Shown: positions 1 through 11,206, counted from the first letter of the stretch. The stretch: DNA of 64,000 nt from Heliocidaris tuberculata (GCA_025618425.1 CM046845.1:10258057-10322056); one strand, 5' to 3'. The notes: a model not told the origin generated them from the sequence alone. Numbers and translations: made by a program.

Positions 1-68
1 AAAAAATGAAATAAAATAAAAGGTCCTCAGCGTTTTTTTTTTTTAACTCCTCACATCTCTTACAAGCA

Positions 69-71
<3 letters not shown>

Positions 72-106
<35 letters not shown>

Positions 107-432
107 TGCAGCACCCCACAGCACCCCCCTACTCCCAGGGGCATGACATAGGCGCATTATGCAAGCAATGAGTTGTATACATTTGCGGTTGACATTATGA
201 CATTTGGGGTAAATATGGAAATTTTTACATTTGTAGGCGAAATGTTTTTACATTAGTGGTTAGACAGATTTTTACATTTGTGGGCGAAATTTGTTACATT
301 TGTGATTATTTTTACACTTGTGGTTGTCATGTTATCACATTAATTTTGTGGTTATTTTGACATTTGCGGGTGCAATGTATTGACATTTGTTGTTATTCTT
401 ACATTTGTGGTAGATTTTTACATATGTGGGCT
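72..432. repeat. Poly-A run and degenerate ACATTTGTGG repeat
   Basis: A ~30-base A run (72-101) is followed by a stretch (about 176-432) in which variants of TTTTTACATTTGTGGG recur every 20-35 bases. The copies diverge in spacing and sequence, so this is an old, degenerate minisatellite rather than a young array. No coding potential is seen. Confidence 0.6.
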
Positions 433-1135
433 CTACAATTCCCCTTCCCATACTGAATTGAATTAAACTTCATTTTCTTTCAAATTATGCATACTTGAAA
501 AGTCGTTATATTAGCAGAAATACGAAAACACATAAACTGACAGATATTGAACAGATACTGAAAATGTATAGAAATAAAAGAATAGAAATGGTTAACATGG
601 AAAATTATGCATTCGTAAAATGCAATAGCACTTGACGACTGAATGCATCAGGCTCACATATTGGTTACGTTTACAAGAAAATATCAGTTTATACTTTTCA
701 GATGATGTTTAGTTTATTGTTTTTATTTTACAAAAAACAAAAGAAGAATTTATACGCTGAAATACAAACAGTTGTAAAATCTACATTATAACTGAAGCAA
801 GAAAACTAAGTTCAATTTACAATGATTGGGAACTACTTAAAAACCTCAGTGTTAATGTCATAATTTGTCATTTAGATACAGCTTCAAGTGACTCAAATTT
901 GCAAATTATCTGAATAAGCATTATTCAAGAACACTGACAGACTGAGGTGTTATTAGTATTTCAACATTTTCTGCTCAGAATCACTTGTTTGCTTTCCTTA
1001 TGGGTAGAATTTACATGTAGGCCTACCCATATAACTACGGTCAGAAAATTTTTATTCGGAATCTACTTCTTCAGATTTTGTGAGAATGGAATCATATCTA
1101 TCGGCTGACCCATTCTAATGTTTCATTTAAAAAAA

Positions 1136-1169
<34 letters not shown>

Positions 1170-3521
1170 TACATAATAGCAAAATCAATAATCGGTTTCA
1201 AGGTGAAAATAGACTACTTTATCTTTCTACTCTAAGGGCACCATATAGTTTAGAGCAGAGCCCAAACAGTTCAGTATAAAACACCTGCATTTACATGTTT
1301 ACTTAATTCTGATTTTACTTTACAGCATTATACAATTGTTTCGGAACAGAACAGAAAAATAAGATTTATCCAGTCGGACAGAAACTCCGCGCTTAATGTG
1401 TCCTTTTGTATTTCAAGGCTATTTAAAGGCCATTGTTTTGCTTTAGAAAATCATTCTACCGGTACACGTAGATGAACCAAGAAAAATATTTTACGAAATT
1501 CACGATCTTGACCAATATTATGTACATTATATAGGCCTAAAACCTCTAAGAAATGGATCATGTATCAACTTTTTTTGTTCATTTATTTATTTCATATCTA
1601 AAATGTTCAAACAATTGTACCTGACAAAGTATATTTATGATATTTACATTCATAAAAAACAATTAAATATGAGTATCAGTTAGCAGTATTGAATTAGGGT
1701 AAAATGAAACAAGAGAACTTAAAATAAAGCCAGTATTGTCCTTGTGAGACAAGTCCCATTTTGTAACTGTTGCAGGAGGCTACATATCAATAATAATTGT
1801 CCTTATTCTGTACGAATACAAATACAATATAAATTTAAAGATGAAGAAAATGTACAAAAACAAAACTAACACATACATGTATCCTATATCAAAACATATG
1901 AATTACACAGAAAATACAGATGTTTTGATGTGAAAAATAGGCATTTAAATATCTTATAGCAAGAGTAACAGAGTTGATAGTCAAGTATATTTTGAAGTAA
2001 AATATTATTTTAATTTTATTTTAGAGAGGGAGAGAGAAATGCATGAACAAATGTATTTAGGTATTGAATTCCAGACTGTTGGGAAACTGAAACGAACCGA
2101 CCGTTGTATTAAGGTTTTCATTGAGCTGCTGGTGCATGTATTGCGGGAATGAATAATACTATTAATATAAACAAATTTCAAGAATATTCTTTGGTAGAAT
2201 GAACATTAATTAAAGGCAGGCATATGCATCCATAACACGATATAGATGCAACTTGAGCATATTTTTATAGACGCATTAAGATAACAAAAACAACAAAAAC
2301 AAAGGACATATTTCTTTTGCATTAGACACCGTTATACAAAACTATATACAAGTCAAGATATCAGCTGAACACATAAACCAACTTACATATAAATAAAGCT
2401 TAGTTTTACATAATGAGAAAATGAATTGTATAAAACCCACATCGAATGAAAAGTAATATGCTATACATACACCAAAAGAAAAATAAATAAATAAATTAAA
2501 GGTCATTAGTGGCGTAGCATGTGTCCAGTCATTTAGGGGGTGGGGTGATGGGGCAGGTAGGGAAGTCTCCTTCTCACGTTGCCCCACCCTCCCTTTCTTT
2601 CCCCCTCTATCTCTCTTTTTTCTTTCATATCGATGGGGGAAGGGGGAAAGTATCCCGTGCTTCCTGTAACTAAGCAACTGTTTGTGATACATGCTGTCAT
2701 ATAAATGTTGCCACATGTAAAAAGAACCAAAAAATATCACAATTAAGCCCTAGTCATGCATGTCATGTGCAGTCCCAGGTTTAAGAGTTGCGTACGATAA
2801 AGCAAGTTATTCACAGAAATAATTTCGTAATACACGGATGCCGAAGCTTAAAGCACTGACGATGTAAGACATAAAAATAAATCTATAAATACAATACATT
2901 ACAAAATAAGGATTGACGAGACTTTAATCTAGCATCGTGTTAGAATCTTAAATTTTAATATCATCATATTTAATAAGGATTTTGAGACTGCTGTTACATT
3001 GTCAGATATAGCTTGAGGCGAAGCTTAGCATCAAAATGATTGCTATCACAAAGGCAAAAAACAAAAAACAAAAAACAAACTTAACTTTCTACCCCACGAT
3101 AAAAAAAAAAAAAAAAAAAAAAGAAAAAAAAACCCTCCATGTCTGGCCCGCCCCATGGGGTAAACGATACAATTCTAAACCGTCATAACAAAAGTAATCA
3201 TACAGGATGTAGTTACAGGGTGATTATTATTGCTTATTATTTACATGAAAGACTTCTTTTGCAACAATAAAACACATATAATTTAGTTATACATCAACTA
3301 TTGTCAGTCTTGAAGAAATCGGCACCTGGTAGGATTAATTCAGTGAAATGCACTGGCTGCGTCAACATTGACTGCCTGTGTTAAATTATTTCCAAAAGCA
3401 TATACATGTACTTTCCAAAAAAAAAGAAAACCCAAATCAACAACAACAAATATTGAGAAGATGCCTTACTTTTGAAGTCTGGCCGTTTTAACGGTTTTCT
3501 AAATGAACTGCCACGGTCTTA
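433..3521. other. AT-rich stretch without recognised gene
   Basis: No exon with splice sites and no recognisable protein similarity was found on either strand. It contains an A run followed by an (AT)n microsatellite at about 1129-1171, a G-rich patch near 2530-2670 beginning 'attagtggcgtagca', which resembles a dispersed repeat, and an A-rich run near 3101-3131. It lies downstream of the gene 1 stop codon. Confidence 0.5.
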
Positions 3522-3533
3522 TAGATGACCTTA

Positions 3534-3720
3534 GAGTACCTTTATATAGAGAGTAGCGACATGGACGTCTGACTTTTCGGGAAACAAAATGGCGTTTGAA
3601 TTCTTTCTACTGAGAACACCCAGGTGCTCATCGGAATTGAATAGAAATGTTGCATATAGCAGTGGAAACAAAATGGCGTTCAAATCATGAGTTGTCGCTA
3701 CTCTCTTTAAGTAGGTACTC
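3534..3720. mobile_element. Short inverted-repeat element (MITE) with 10-bp target duplication
   Basis: The ends are inverted copies: GAGTACCT at the left (3534) and AGGTACTC at the right (ending 3720), continuing inward to AGAGAGTAGCGACA and its complement TGTCGCTACTCTCT. The 10-bp sequence TAGATGACCT flanks it directly on both sides (3522-3531 and 3721-3730). Two 'acaaaatggcgtt' motifs lie inside. The element is under 200 bp and has no coding capacity, so it is a non-autonomous DNA transposon. A 9-10 bp duplication is typical of Mutator-like elements; that assignment is inference. Confidence 0.75.
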
Positions 3721-4039
3721 TAGATGACCTGTAGCGATTGCGCCCTCAAGGTATTGAATAGAGACACTTATACACAATTATTTAGACAATATTCCTTAGG
3801 TATGTTTTTGTATGATGTATTTTTGAAGGAAAAAATGTGTTAACCACTAAAGAGACCACCCTGTTTAGATAAGACAATAAAGAAATAAAGAATTAAATGA
3901 ATAAATGAAATACAAAATAATGAAAAAAAAAATGAAATAAATCAATTTAAAGCAATGCAAAAATGCATTTACAATATCAATTGCTTTTGGATTACCAGAC
4001 TCATACATTCTCCCCCTTCAAAGCATTCGGAACACTGCT

Positions 4040-4590
4040 GCACTATAGTATACTGTACCAGAAAATAGGATCACATTACCCCTGTAATCCGTTCTCTACA
4101 CTGGCTCACGGTTTCTCAACTAATAGTCTTCAAAGTCCTGCTCCTGACGTCTAAAGCCAAATATGGGCATGCTCCTCTTTACATCATTACTCAAAGCCCC
4201 TGCATCTTCAATGAGACTTCGTTCATCTTCTTCCCACCTGCTTCTTGCCTCCAGGATAACTAGCACAAGATACGGAGCTACGGAGCTCGAGGTTCCCGAG
4301 GCTACTTCATGCGATGTATTTAAGTCTTTCCTTAATACATTCGTTTTTAGTTCTCCCTTTTAATTCTTATTCTAAATGACAAGGTCCATAATTTATCATG
4401 ATTATGGGAATGATTGTTAACTATGTGTGCTTCATCACCATGATTATGTTGATTATGTTTTGTTTTAATAACCTATATTTTAATTAGCTTAAAAATGTAC
4501 ATGTGTAAGTTTCATTAATTATTGTTAATACTTGAGATGTTAAGATATTCACTATATTATTAAGTGCTTAAGTGCTATAAAAATTCATTA
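4040..4590 (+). mobile_element. 5'-truncated LINE 3' fragment
   Basis: A frame from about 4069 reads DHITPVIRSLHWLTVSQ and then a 'VFKVLLLTSKAKYGHAPLY' segment. This is the conserved C-terminal region after the reverse transcriptase domain in CR1/L2-group LINEs. Downstream, a 'FKSFLNTFVF' block in another frame matches the usual final 'FK..LKT.LF'. The fragment ends at 'gtgctataaaaattcattactatta', the usual 3' tail style of these elements, and runs into a trinucleotide microsatellite. It is broken by frame changes and inactive. Confidence 0.6.
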
Positions 4591-4812
4591 CTATTATGAT
4601 GATGGTGATGATGATGATGGTGATCATTATTATTATTATTATTATCATCATCAAAAATGATGATTGTTATTAATAGTAGGAGTAGTAGTAGCAGTAGTAG
4701 TAGTAGTAGTAGAAGTCATCATCATCATCATCATCATCATCATTCTAATCATCATCATCATCATCATCATCATCATTCTAATCATCATCATCATCATCAT
4801 CTTCATCAATAT
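4591..4812. repeat. ATG/ATT/ATC trinucleotide microsatellite
   Basis: This is a long compound trinucleotide run: GATGAT, then TTATTATTA, then TAGTAG, then two ATC arrays separated by 'attcta'. It probably grew from the 3' tail of the LINE fragment just upstream. The poly-Met and poly-Ile reading frames across it are artefacts of the repeat. Confidence 0.85.
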
Positions 4813-5714
4813 TATCTTTAAAATGTTCCCAATTGTTTCCAGATAAAGTCTAATTGCACAATAAAATCGCACTACCAGAACTGAACTGATCTTTACCCAT
4901 TCAATCGCGAATGAAAATATAGCGCAGCAACCATAGCCGGTACTGGGCTGGAACCATGCCCGGCCGGTATGTCATTAAATATGTAAGAAATATGAAAACG
5001 TTTATTTTGTAACTTAAATGTTTTTACCATTTGCTGTAAGTGATTTTTATTAAAATATGTCTTTTATTGGAGGACTGCGATCATATCTGATAAAACTACA
5101 GTATTATTAATGCATACGCAGAACTTCATGGACCCCTATGAAAAACAGCATTCTTGCTGATGAGGGTGTTTCCGTCCCACAAGTGGTAAATAAATAAATA
5201 AAAAATTAAAAAAAAAAAAAAGTTTAAATAACAAAAAATGAGGAAGGCCTTCTGTGATTGCTGTTTAGGACAGCGTGTCACAATGATACTAAAATTCATT
5301 GCAACTACATGAAAATAACTGTTCATTGGAACTGCCAATGCTTCATTCAACGGTTGTGCCTGTACAATAAAGCGATCGTGCTTCGACCGCAGCTACATGA
5401 GTGCAGCGGTGCAAATCCATTTTGAAATACGGGGGGGGGGGGGGGGGGGAACCACATGATTTAACTTTTTAACTAACTTTAACTATTTAAGAACGAAAAA
5501 AAGTTATCACATTTTGGGGGTCTAGTTTCCTCCAAATTCTCTGATAAGCAAAAAAAAAAAAAAGGGGGGGGTCTATTCCTAAATTTGTGGGAGGGGGGAC
5601 ATTGGCCTATCTTCAAAATCGTGGGGGGGGGGGGAGATTTGTGCCCATCCATGTGTGTGCCCAAGAAGGTCCAATATAAGTCTCAAAACACTCGGAAGAG
5701 GAAGATATCCTGAA
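4813..5714. other. Likely 3' region of gene 1; poly-G/A runs
   Basis: No gene is seen. On the minus strand this is the sequence just after the gene 1 stop codon. AATAAA hexamers on the minus strand near 5001-5006 and 5046-5066 could serve for polyadenylation, but this cannot be decided here. G runs at 5431-5449 and 5621-5634 and an A/G run near 5550-5569 are present. Confidence 0.4.
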
Positions 5715-5768
5715 CTATTCACCACAAACGCAAGGAAGACTACGTTGAAACGTATAATGAGGTGACAC
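5715..5768 (-). CDS. Gene 1, terminal exon
   Basis: The minus strand reads an acceptor (tttgtgtttgcag) followed by 17 codons, VSPHYTFQRSLPCVCGE, and a TAG stop at 5715-5717. The exon starts in phase 0, which matches the phase-0 end of the exon at 6331-6427. It is therefore taken as the last coding exon of the unrecognised minus-strand gene. The short length makes this call depend mainly on the acceptor and the phase match. Confidence 0.7.
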   Translation of the reverse strand: MSPHYTFQRSLPCVCGE

Positions 5769-6330
5769 CTGCAAACACAAAGAAATAGAAAAAGCTAAAC
5801 CGTTTGGAAAATTATAGTGATAAAGCGTCGATATATCAAATGCGACAAAACAAATTCATGCATTTTACATTCTAAAAGAAAGGGAAAGAGAGATAGAGAG
5901 AAAGAGAGCAAGACATACTATGTCTATCAAACAGAGTTGTACTGATGACATGAAATCATTTTACATTATTTAATATTAACCCGTATATTCCAATTTTATG
6001 ATCAACATGAATTACGACCAGTCAAGAATCGTAAATATCTTTTTCATGTCTTCAGAGAGGTTATTGATTCAACATTAGTCAATTTGTCTATTTATCATTT
6101 GTAAGTGGATAGGGAAGCGATAAAATTAATCGGAAAAGTTGATTGTGTAGAATGATTCTTATCTACAATGCAGAGGGTGCCCAACAACGGGTTTCTTCAT
6201 ACCATTAAAAAACATACAACTTAATTTTACCGGCTCCTTAAGCACTTGTTATATGAGTAGTGGGATTTAACCTCGTATTTCCTACTTTGAATAAACTTCA
6301 AACAGTTCTTGAAAAAAAGGGAAATCTTAC

Positions 6331-6427
6331 ATTTCGAACGTCAATTTCCATTCCAAGAGAGTTTTTAGTGAGGCTGTCAACGTAGGACTCCAGCCTGTCT
6401 AGCCCATCGGTACCGCATTGCCAGATG
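6331..6427 (-). CDS. Gene 1, exon with IWQCGTDGLDRLESYVDSL
   Basis: On the minus strand this 97-base exon lies between an acceptor (ttttttaaag) and a donor (GTAAGATT). Only one frame is open: one leading base completes a codon, then 32 codons begin IWQCGTDGLDRLESYVDSL and end MEIDVRN. The leading base pairs with the two bases left over from the exon at 7524-7714 to give Ser, and the exon ends in phase 0 as the terminal exon needs. The protein segment looks like amphipathic helix from a soluble protein. I do not recognise the family. Confidence 0.8.
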
Positions 6428-7523
6428 CTTTAAAAAATACACGTATGAGCTAGTATCAATAAGTTAATACAAGAATATACTCCATGTGCTATTTCTGATA
6501 TTGTATAGAATGTAAAATTGTGATTAAATTAAGAGGGAGTATATTGATCCTCATGCAAAGTGTCAGGGAGCGTGTATTGCATTTCGTCGGGAGAAGCATT
6601 TCGCGGAGGAATACAAAAATACAACAAAAAAAAAAAATTATGTACAGCTCTCTTAAAGTTTTATGTCTGGCGGCACATTTTTTTTTTTTTTTTTTTTTTT
6701 AGCATTCATCACACCCCCCCCCCCCCCCGCCCCTTCCTCCTTCTCACCTTAATATAGATTAAATTCTCATGTAAACCCATAAAACGTTAAAACAACATTG
6801 CTTTTTGTCTATATTTTTATTTTACTTTTAAATCATTACCATTCCCTTATACTCTATATGGCAGCGCTTCTCAACACCACCCCCCCCCCCCCTTTTTTTT
6901 AGAAACTCGATGCCCACTTTTTTGGCTCTTAGAAGTTTTTCAGGGCGTAACGTACAAAAAGTTAAAATGCTCGCCCAGCCAACGGTCTCGGACCGACATG
7001 ACAATTCAAACTACAGCTAGTCGCACTATACTGAAGCTCACGTGCGCACGTTGGAGTGCGACTACACCAGCTGGACTACTACACTATTTACCCCCCCCCC
7101 CCCCCTTTCGTAAAGACATAAGTATGAATATTTGAGAACATTTTTAAAAAATAACAGTATATAGGCGAATTAGAGCTGCGTCATGTAAGATCAGATACAT
7201 TTTCTTGAGAGAGCTTCTCGATCGGCCCACCTGTTGAGAAACGCTGCTCTATGGGTTTCATAGGCAAGTTTCTTAAAAGAATTAAATAATCTACACAATT
7301 ATTTTCAAAAGGCTTATGTTGCCAAAAGGTTTCATTTAAAAATACCATGGACACCTAAACAAAACCAAATGCTGCATAAATGTATTTTGAGGGTATGTTC
7401 TTTCAAAGTTTCAAAAGAATAAGAGTCCTGAAAAGGCCCTTGAATCTAAAAACTTTACCTTCAAGTTTCTTCACCATCAGAAATCACTGAAACTTCACTT
7501 AATATTAAAGGAAACCTACAAAC
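6428..7523 (-). other. Gene 1 intron
   Basis: This is the interval between two phase-compatible exons. It holds a poly-T run at about 6679-6701 next to a C-rich run (6713-6730), further C runs near 6877-6891 and 7092-7106, and no recognised element. A MITE-like origin for parts of it is possible but no clear inverted ends were found. Confidence 0.5.
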
Positions 7524-7714
7524 CTAATTCGTCGCATGCTTGTCAGGTTATTACACCTCCAGATAAGCGTGAGAAGGGACGGAATTGAGCCATATAAGTT
7601 GAGGACGCACTTCTCGATGGCTACACTGGAAAGCTTATGCAAGGATGGGACGAAAGGCCAACGGTGTGACAGTTCAGGCTGAAAACTGGTTTCACTGATC
7701 TCTAGGGTGCATAT
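7524..7714 (-). CDS. Gene 1, exon with WPFVPSLHKLSSVAIEKC
   Basis: On the minus strand, an acceptor (gctctgcag) precedes 191 bases open in one frame, followed by a donor (GTTTGTAGG). The frame begins ICTLEISETSFQPELSHRW and ends with NLTSMRRIR plus two bases. It starts in phase 0, matching the end of the exon at 11473-11700, and leaves two bases that join the single leading base of the exon at 6331-6427. The phase chain across three exons is strong evidence for a real gene. The content is cytosolic and helical, with no signal peptide or membrane span. Family not recognised. Confidence 0.85.
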
Positions 7715-7859
7715 CTGCAGAGCGTTTGGGCAAATCCATGAAAAATGTTCACTTTCAAAACATCATAAAATTTGCTATAATTCCAGAAATGTTTGTGCTA
7801 CCATGATAAATTTAGTATCAAACAAAAGAGTCTAACGAGCTCTTTAATTTGATTTGTAG

Positions 7860-8275
7860 ATAAATATGATTGAAGTAAGCGCCGGTCGCGAATGGTTGGC
7901 AAAAGAGCTAAATTCACGCTATAGTTGCCATGGTTCAACCATGGTTTATTTAAATTAATTTAAATAAACCATGGTCTAAACCATAGCAACTAGCGTGAAT
8001 TTACCGCTTTTGCCAATCACACGCGAACGGCGAGCGTTCATTATTGGATCTTTTGCGCTAAATCAAGCATATTTATACCACAAAATCTGCATAAACCATG
8101 GTCTGAATTGAAACCACCTTTGTGAATTCCGGCCTTTGTGTCTGAACGGGGGTTCTTCAACATGTAAAATCATACTGATACTAAGCCATTTTGTAATTTC
8201 AGTTTGCGCATGCGCAAATAAAGGTCATTTTTATCGAGTACAATTATCGAGTATAATTATATTTTTAACGTGGAG
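7860..8275. mobile_element. Palindromic element copy (CATGG family)
   Basis: A perfect 38-bp palindrome lies at 7938-7975 (core TAAATTAATTTA flanked by CATGG). Outside it, inverted copies of 'aaattcacgct' and 'agcgtgaattta' extend the dyad to roughly 7905-8005. Sequence to the right (from 'ttggatctttt' to 'aaggtcatttttatc') matches the arms of the larger foldback element at 8950-10482. It is therefore a second, rearranged copy of the same non-autonomous family, lying in a gene 1 intron. Confidence 0.65.
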
Positions 8276-8300
8276 AAGGTTTACGGTTCACCATGTGTAG

Positions 8301-8570
8301 TTAGAAGAAAGGAAATATGGAAATTGAAATAGAAAGACGAGAAAGGATGAGAAGAGGAAAATAGAGGTATTCTTTCTTGAAAATGAGTGAAGTCCTGAAA
8401 AGGACTGTAAACCAGATGAGATGAGCTGAATGTGGCTTGAGTAGCGAAGGTTTGAGTAGTAGCAGGTTGAAGTGAAGAGAGGTTACTCGACGTTTTGGGC
8501 AGGTTGACTGTCCGTCTTCAGGAGTGAAGGATGCTGTGTGTGTAATTGGGTTTTTACAGACGTGTATCAA
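8301..8570 (-). mobile_element. Possible Penelope-like element remnant with hammerhead-like motif
   Basis: The minus strand at 8489-8521 reads CTGAAGA, a short imperfect stem (CGGACAG...CTGCCC), then AAAACGTC. This resembles the CUGANGA/GAAAC/GUC core of the hammerhead ribozymes known from the terminal repeats of Penelope-like retroelements. Near 8940, upstream on the same strand, a frame reads YKRCRDSHIIPTGLQLKSP, the kind of block seen in their ORFs. The ribozyme core is degenerate (AAAA instead of GAAA), and no RT or GIY-YIG domain is visible, so this is at most a remnant. Confidence 0.3.
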
Positions 8571-8599
8571 TCAGATATGCTAGACGAGCGGGGGTTCTT

Positions 8600-8835
8600 A
8601 TGGCGTGAGTGCGGACGTCGGAGGAATCGGCGGCCGGTGGTGTGTCGGTGGTGGCGCTGTGACGTCGGGGAGTTGTGTAGGGCGTGAGTGCGGACGTCGG
8701 AGGGATTGGTGGCGGACCGAGTCGGCGGCGGGTGTGTCGGTGGTGGCGCTGTGACATCGGGGAGTTGTGTGGGCGTGAGTGCGGACGACGGAGGGATTGG
8801 TGGCGGGCGGATCGGCGGTGAAGTTCCTCGGTGTA
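8600..8835. repeat. GC-rich tandem repeat
   Basis: Three copies of a 79-91 bp unit begin GGCGTGAGTGCGGACG at about 8602, 8681 and 8772. They contain TCGGTGGTGGCGCTGTGAC and are CpG-rich, in sharp contrast to the AT-rich surroundings. Confidence 0.7.
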
Positions 8836-9363
8836 CGTTGGGTGGGCGTGGGCGGAGATTGTGGTGAAGGATGCGCTTGGCTTTGGGAGAGTCGACGGGA
8901 GATTTGAGTTGAAGTCCGGTGGGGATGATGTGGGAGTCGCGGCAGCGTTTATAAAGTGTTCTCTGAAAAGAAACTTATCATTTTCTGGCCAGTAAAATCA
9001 TTCAGTACAAAAAATATGAAAAGAATAATAAAACTTGTTTTTTTGTTTTTTTTTGCTCACAAAATTTAGAAACTGGAAAGCTGATATTAAGCTAGTTCGT
9101 AATTTCAATTTGCACATGCGCTGATAAAGGTCATTTTTATCCAGTACAATTGACCTCTATACGCTGGCATTTTACGCACCATGATGCGCGCACCAGTATG
9201 ATTTTACATGTTGAAGAACCCCCTGTTCAGACACAAAGGCCGGAATTCACACAGGGGGTTTCAATTCAGACCATGCTTTATGGAAATTTCGTGGTATAAA
9301 TACGTTTGATTTAGCATACACTTAAAAAGATCCAACAATGAACGCGCGCCGGTCGCGCGTGAT

Positions 9364-9675
9364 GGGGTCCGCTCGCTATTCACAAGAACCGCTATTCACA
9401 GAAAGCCGCTATTCATTTAACACGCGTTATGAATAGCGATCCTTATGAGTAATTATGAATAGAGGTCCTTATGAATGGATGTTCTTATGAATAGCGAGGT
9501 AATTTGTCTATGGTTTGCTCGCTATTCAGAAGGACTGCTATTCAGAAGGACCGCTATTCGTACAAAACCGCTATTCATTCATGAATAGCGGTCCTTATGA
9601 GTAGTTAAGAATAGTGGTCCTTATGAATAAGTGGTCCTTATGAATAGCGGTCCTTATGAATAGCAAGGTTACCCT
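9364..9675. mobile_element. AATAGCG snapback module, copy 1
   Basis: The module consists of repeated CGCTATTCATAAGGAC-like units that switch to the opposite orientation (GTCCTTATGAATAGCG) at two dyad centres, giving two adjacent hairpins joined by a linker 'gaggtaatttgtctatgg'. The ends are imperfect inverted repeats (GGGGTCC GCTCGCTATTC at the left; GAATAGCAAGGTTACCCT at the right). It is flanked by the direct repeat CGCGTGAT (9356-9363 and 9676-9683), an 8-bp target duplication within the foldback element. Confidence 0.75.
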
Positions 9676-9855
9676 CGCGTGATTGGAAAAAGCGCTAAAT
9701 TCACGCTAGTTGCCATGGTTTAGACCATGGTTTATTCATGGTCTGAACCATGGCAACTAGCGTGAATTTAGCTACGCGCGACCGGCGCGCGTTCGTTATT
9801 GGATCTTTTTAAGTGTATGCGCTAAATCAAGCGTATCTATTTCACGAAATCTGCA

Positions 9856-10158
9856 AATTAATTTAATTGAATTAATTTTATACATGTACATTGTTTGTTA
9901 TAGCCAGGCAATATTTCCATTACACCCACGTTACGGAATAAGTGTCTGTGCAAATCAGTGCATAATATTGTACGCTTGTTGTAGTTGTGTGTTTTTGGGG
10001 GGGGTTTTTTACGCAGACATACTGTAAATATTGTATATATTTGTATATAGTTGTTCTTGTGTATACAAACTGATTGTGAATTATTGTTTCTCCAATACCC
10101 TGGAAGGGGTGACATGGGAAATAAAATCATTGTCATTGTCATTGTCATTGTCATTGCA
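9856..10158 (+). mobile_element. Short retroelement 3' end with (CATTGT)n tail
   Basis: This insertion splits the right arm of the foldback element. The uninterrupted copies read 'aaatctgcataaacc', while here 'aaatctgca' and 'gcataaacc' are about 300 bases apart. It ends with 'gggaaataaaatcattgtcattgtc' and four or more CATTGT units, the microsatellite-tailed 3' end typical of a LINE or SINE. No coding frame is recognisable, so it is heavily 5' truncated. Confidence 0.65.
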
Positions 10159-10482
10159 TAAACCATGGTCTGAAGTGAAACCACCTTTGTGAATTCCGGC
10201 CTTTGTGTCTGAACAGGGGGTTCTTCAACATGTAAAATCATACTGGTGCGCGCATCATGGTGCGTAAAATGCCAGCGTATAGAGGTCAATTGTACTCGAT
10301 AAAAATGACCTTTATCAGCGCATGCGCAAATTGAAATTACGAACTAGCTTAGTATCAGCTTTCCAGTTTCTAAATTTTGTGAGTGAGCAAAAAAAGTTTT
10401 ATTATTCTTTTCATATTTTTTGTACTGAATGATTTTACTGGCCAGAAAATGATAAGTTTCTTTTCAGAGAACACTTTATTAT

Positions 10483-11206
10483 GGTAAAAATATAATTTCA
10501 CTAGATAAGATATGTATTAGAAATACATGATTTTATACAGGCGCTTTGCTGCCAGATGAACTTGACAGATATGACCTACCAAACGCAATAATGCAAATGT
10601 TTCTTAAAAACATTGAAATTCACAGATATCAATTCAGACAGTCAAACCCTCCTCGTACAAAAAAAAAAGAAGCTTGTTTTACAAAAAAACAAAAACAAAA
10701 ACAAAGACAAACAAAAACAAAAACAAAAACAAAAACAAAAACAAAAACAAAAACAAAAACAAATTATATACAGGTATATGATATTGGACCCCAACTTTGA
10801 AACTCACTTGACGGCACGTTGAAATCAACCCCAATATTTAAAAGATTTGAACGTAAATATAAATTGTCCTTGTTGGATAGCTACAACAATCAAGACACGT
10901 AAATATATACCCGTAGATTTAAACCAAATGTATTAGACGACCACTTTCTCTTTCTATTCCTACACCTCTCCTTCTAGGCATCCCTGCCTCTTTATCTTTC
11001 CTCCCCCTCCTCCCTGTATTGCTTGTTCACAATTTTTTTTTTCTCTATCTCCCCTTCTTTTTTTTTCCCGTGTTTTTATTCCCCCCTCTCTTTTTAAAAA
11101 CTTGTTAATAGTACTCAAATTAGCACGTTTCTTTATTCGTTTCTCTTTTTATTTATGGATTTAAAAAAAAAAGAGCTAACTAAATAGATCAACTCATACA
11201 ATATTT
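10483..11206. other. Gene 1 intron with (CAAAAA)n microsatellite
   Basis: An A-rich hexanucleotide repeat (CAAAAA/CAAAGA) covers about 10681-10764, and a pyrimidine-rich stretch lies at 10940-11095. Nothing coding was found. Confidence 0.6.

Larger units (their letters stand above)
8950..10482. mobile_element. Foldback-type element with ~410-bp inverted arms
   Basis: The left arm (about 8950-9363) is a near-identical inverted copy of the right arm (about 9768-10482, after subtracting an insertion at 9856-10158). The outer ends read TAAAGTGTTCTCTG at the left and CAGAGAACACTTTA at the right. Between the arms lie an AATAGCG module (9364-9675), itself an insertion, and a small palindrome around 9700-9765 with CATGG motifs. 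The arms differ at only a few positions, so the element is either young or kept similar by conversion. No coding capacity is seen, so it is a non-autonomous foldback-type DNA transposon; its superfamily is unknown. Confidence 0.75.

Noticed and set aside
4651..4872. Methionine- or isoleucine-rich open frames
   Set aside because: They read the ATC/ATG microsatellite and have no other content.
8554..8757. Pro/Thr-rich open frame
   Set aside because: It reads through the GC-rich tandem repeat; codon use follows the repeat and no homology is recognisable.
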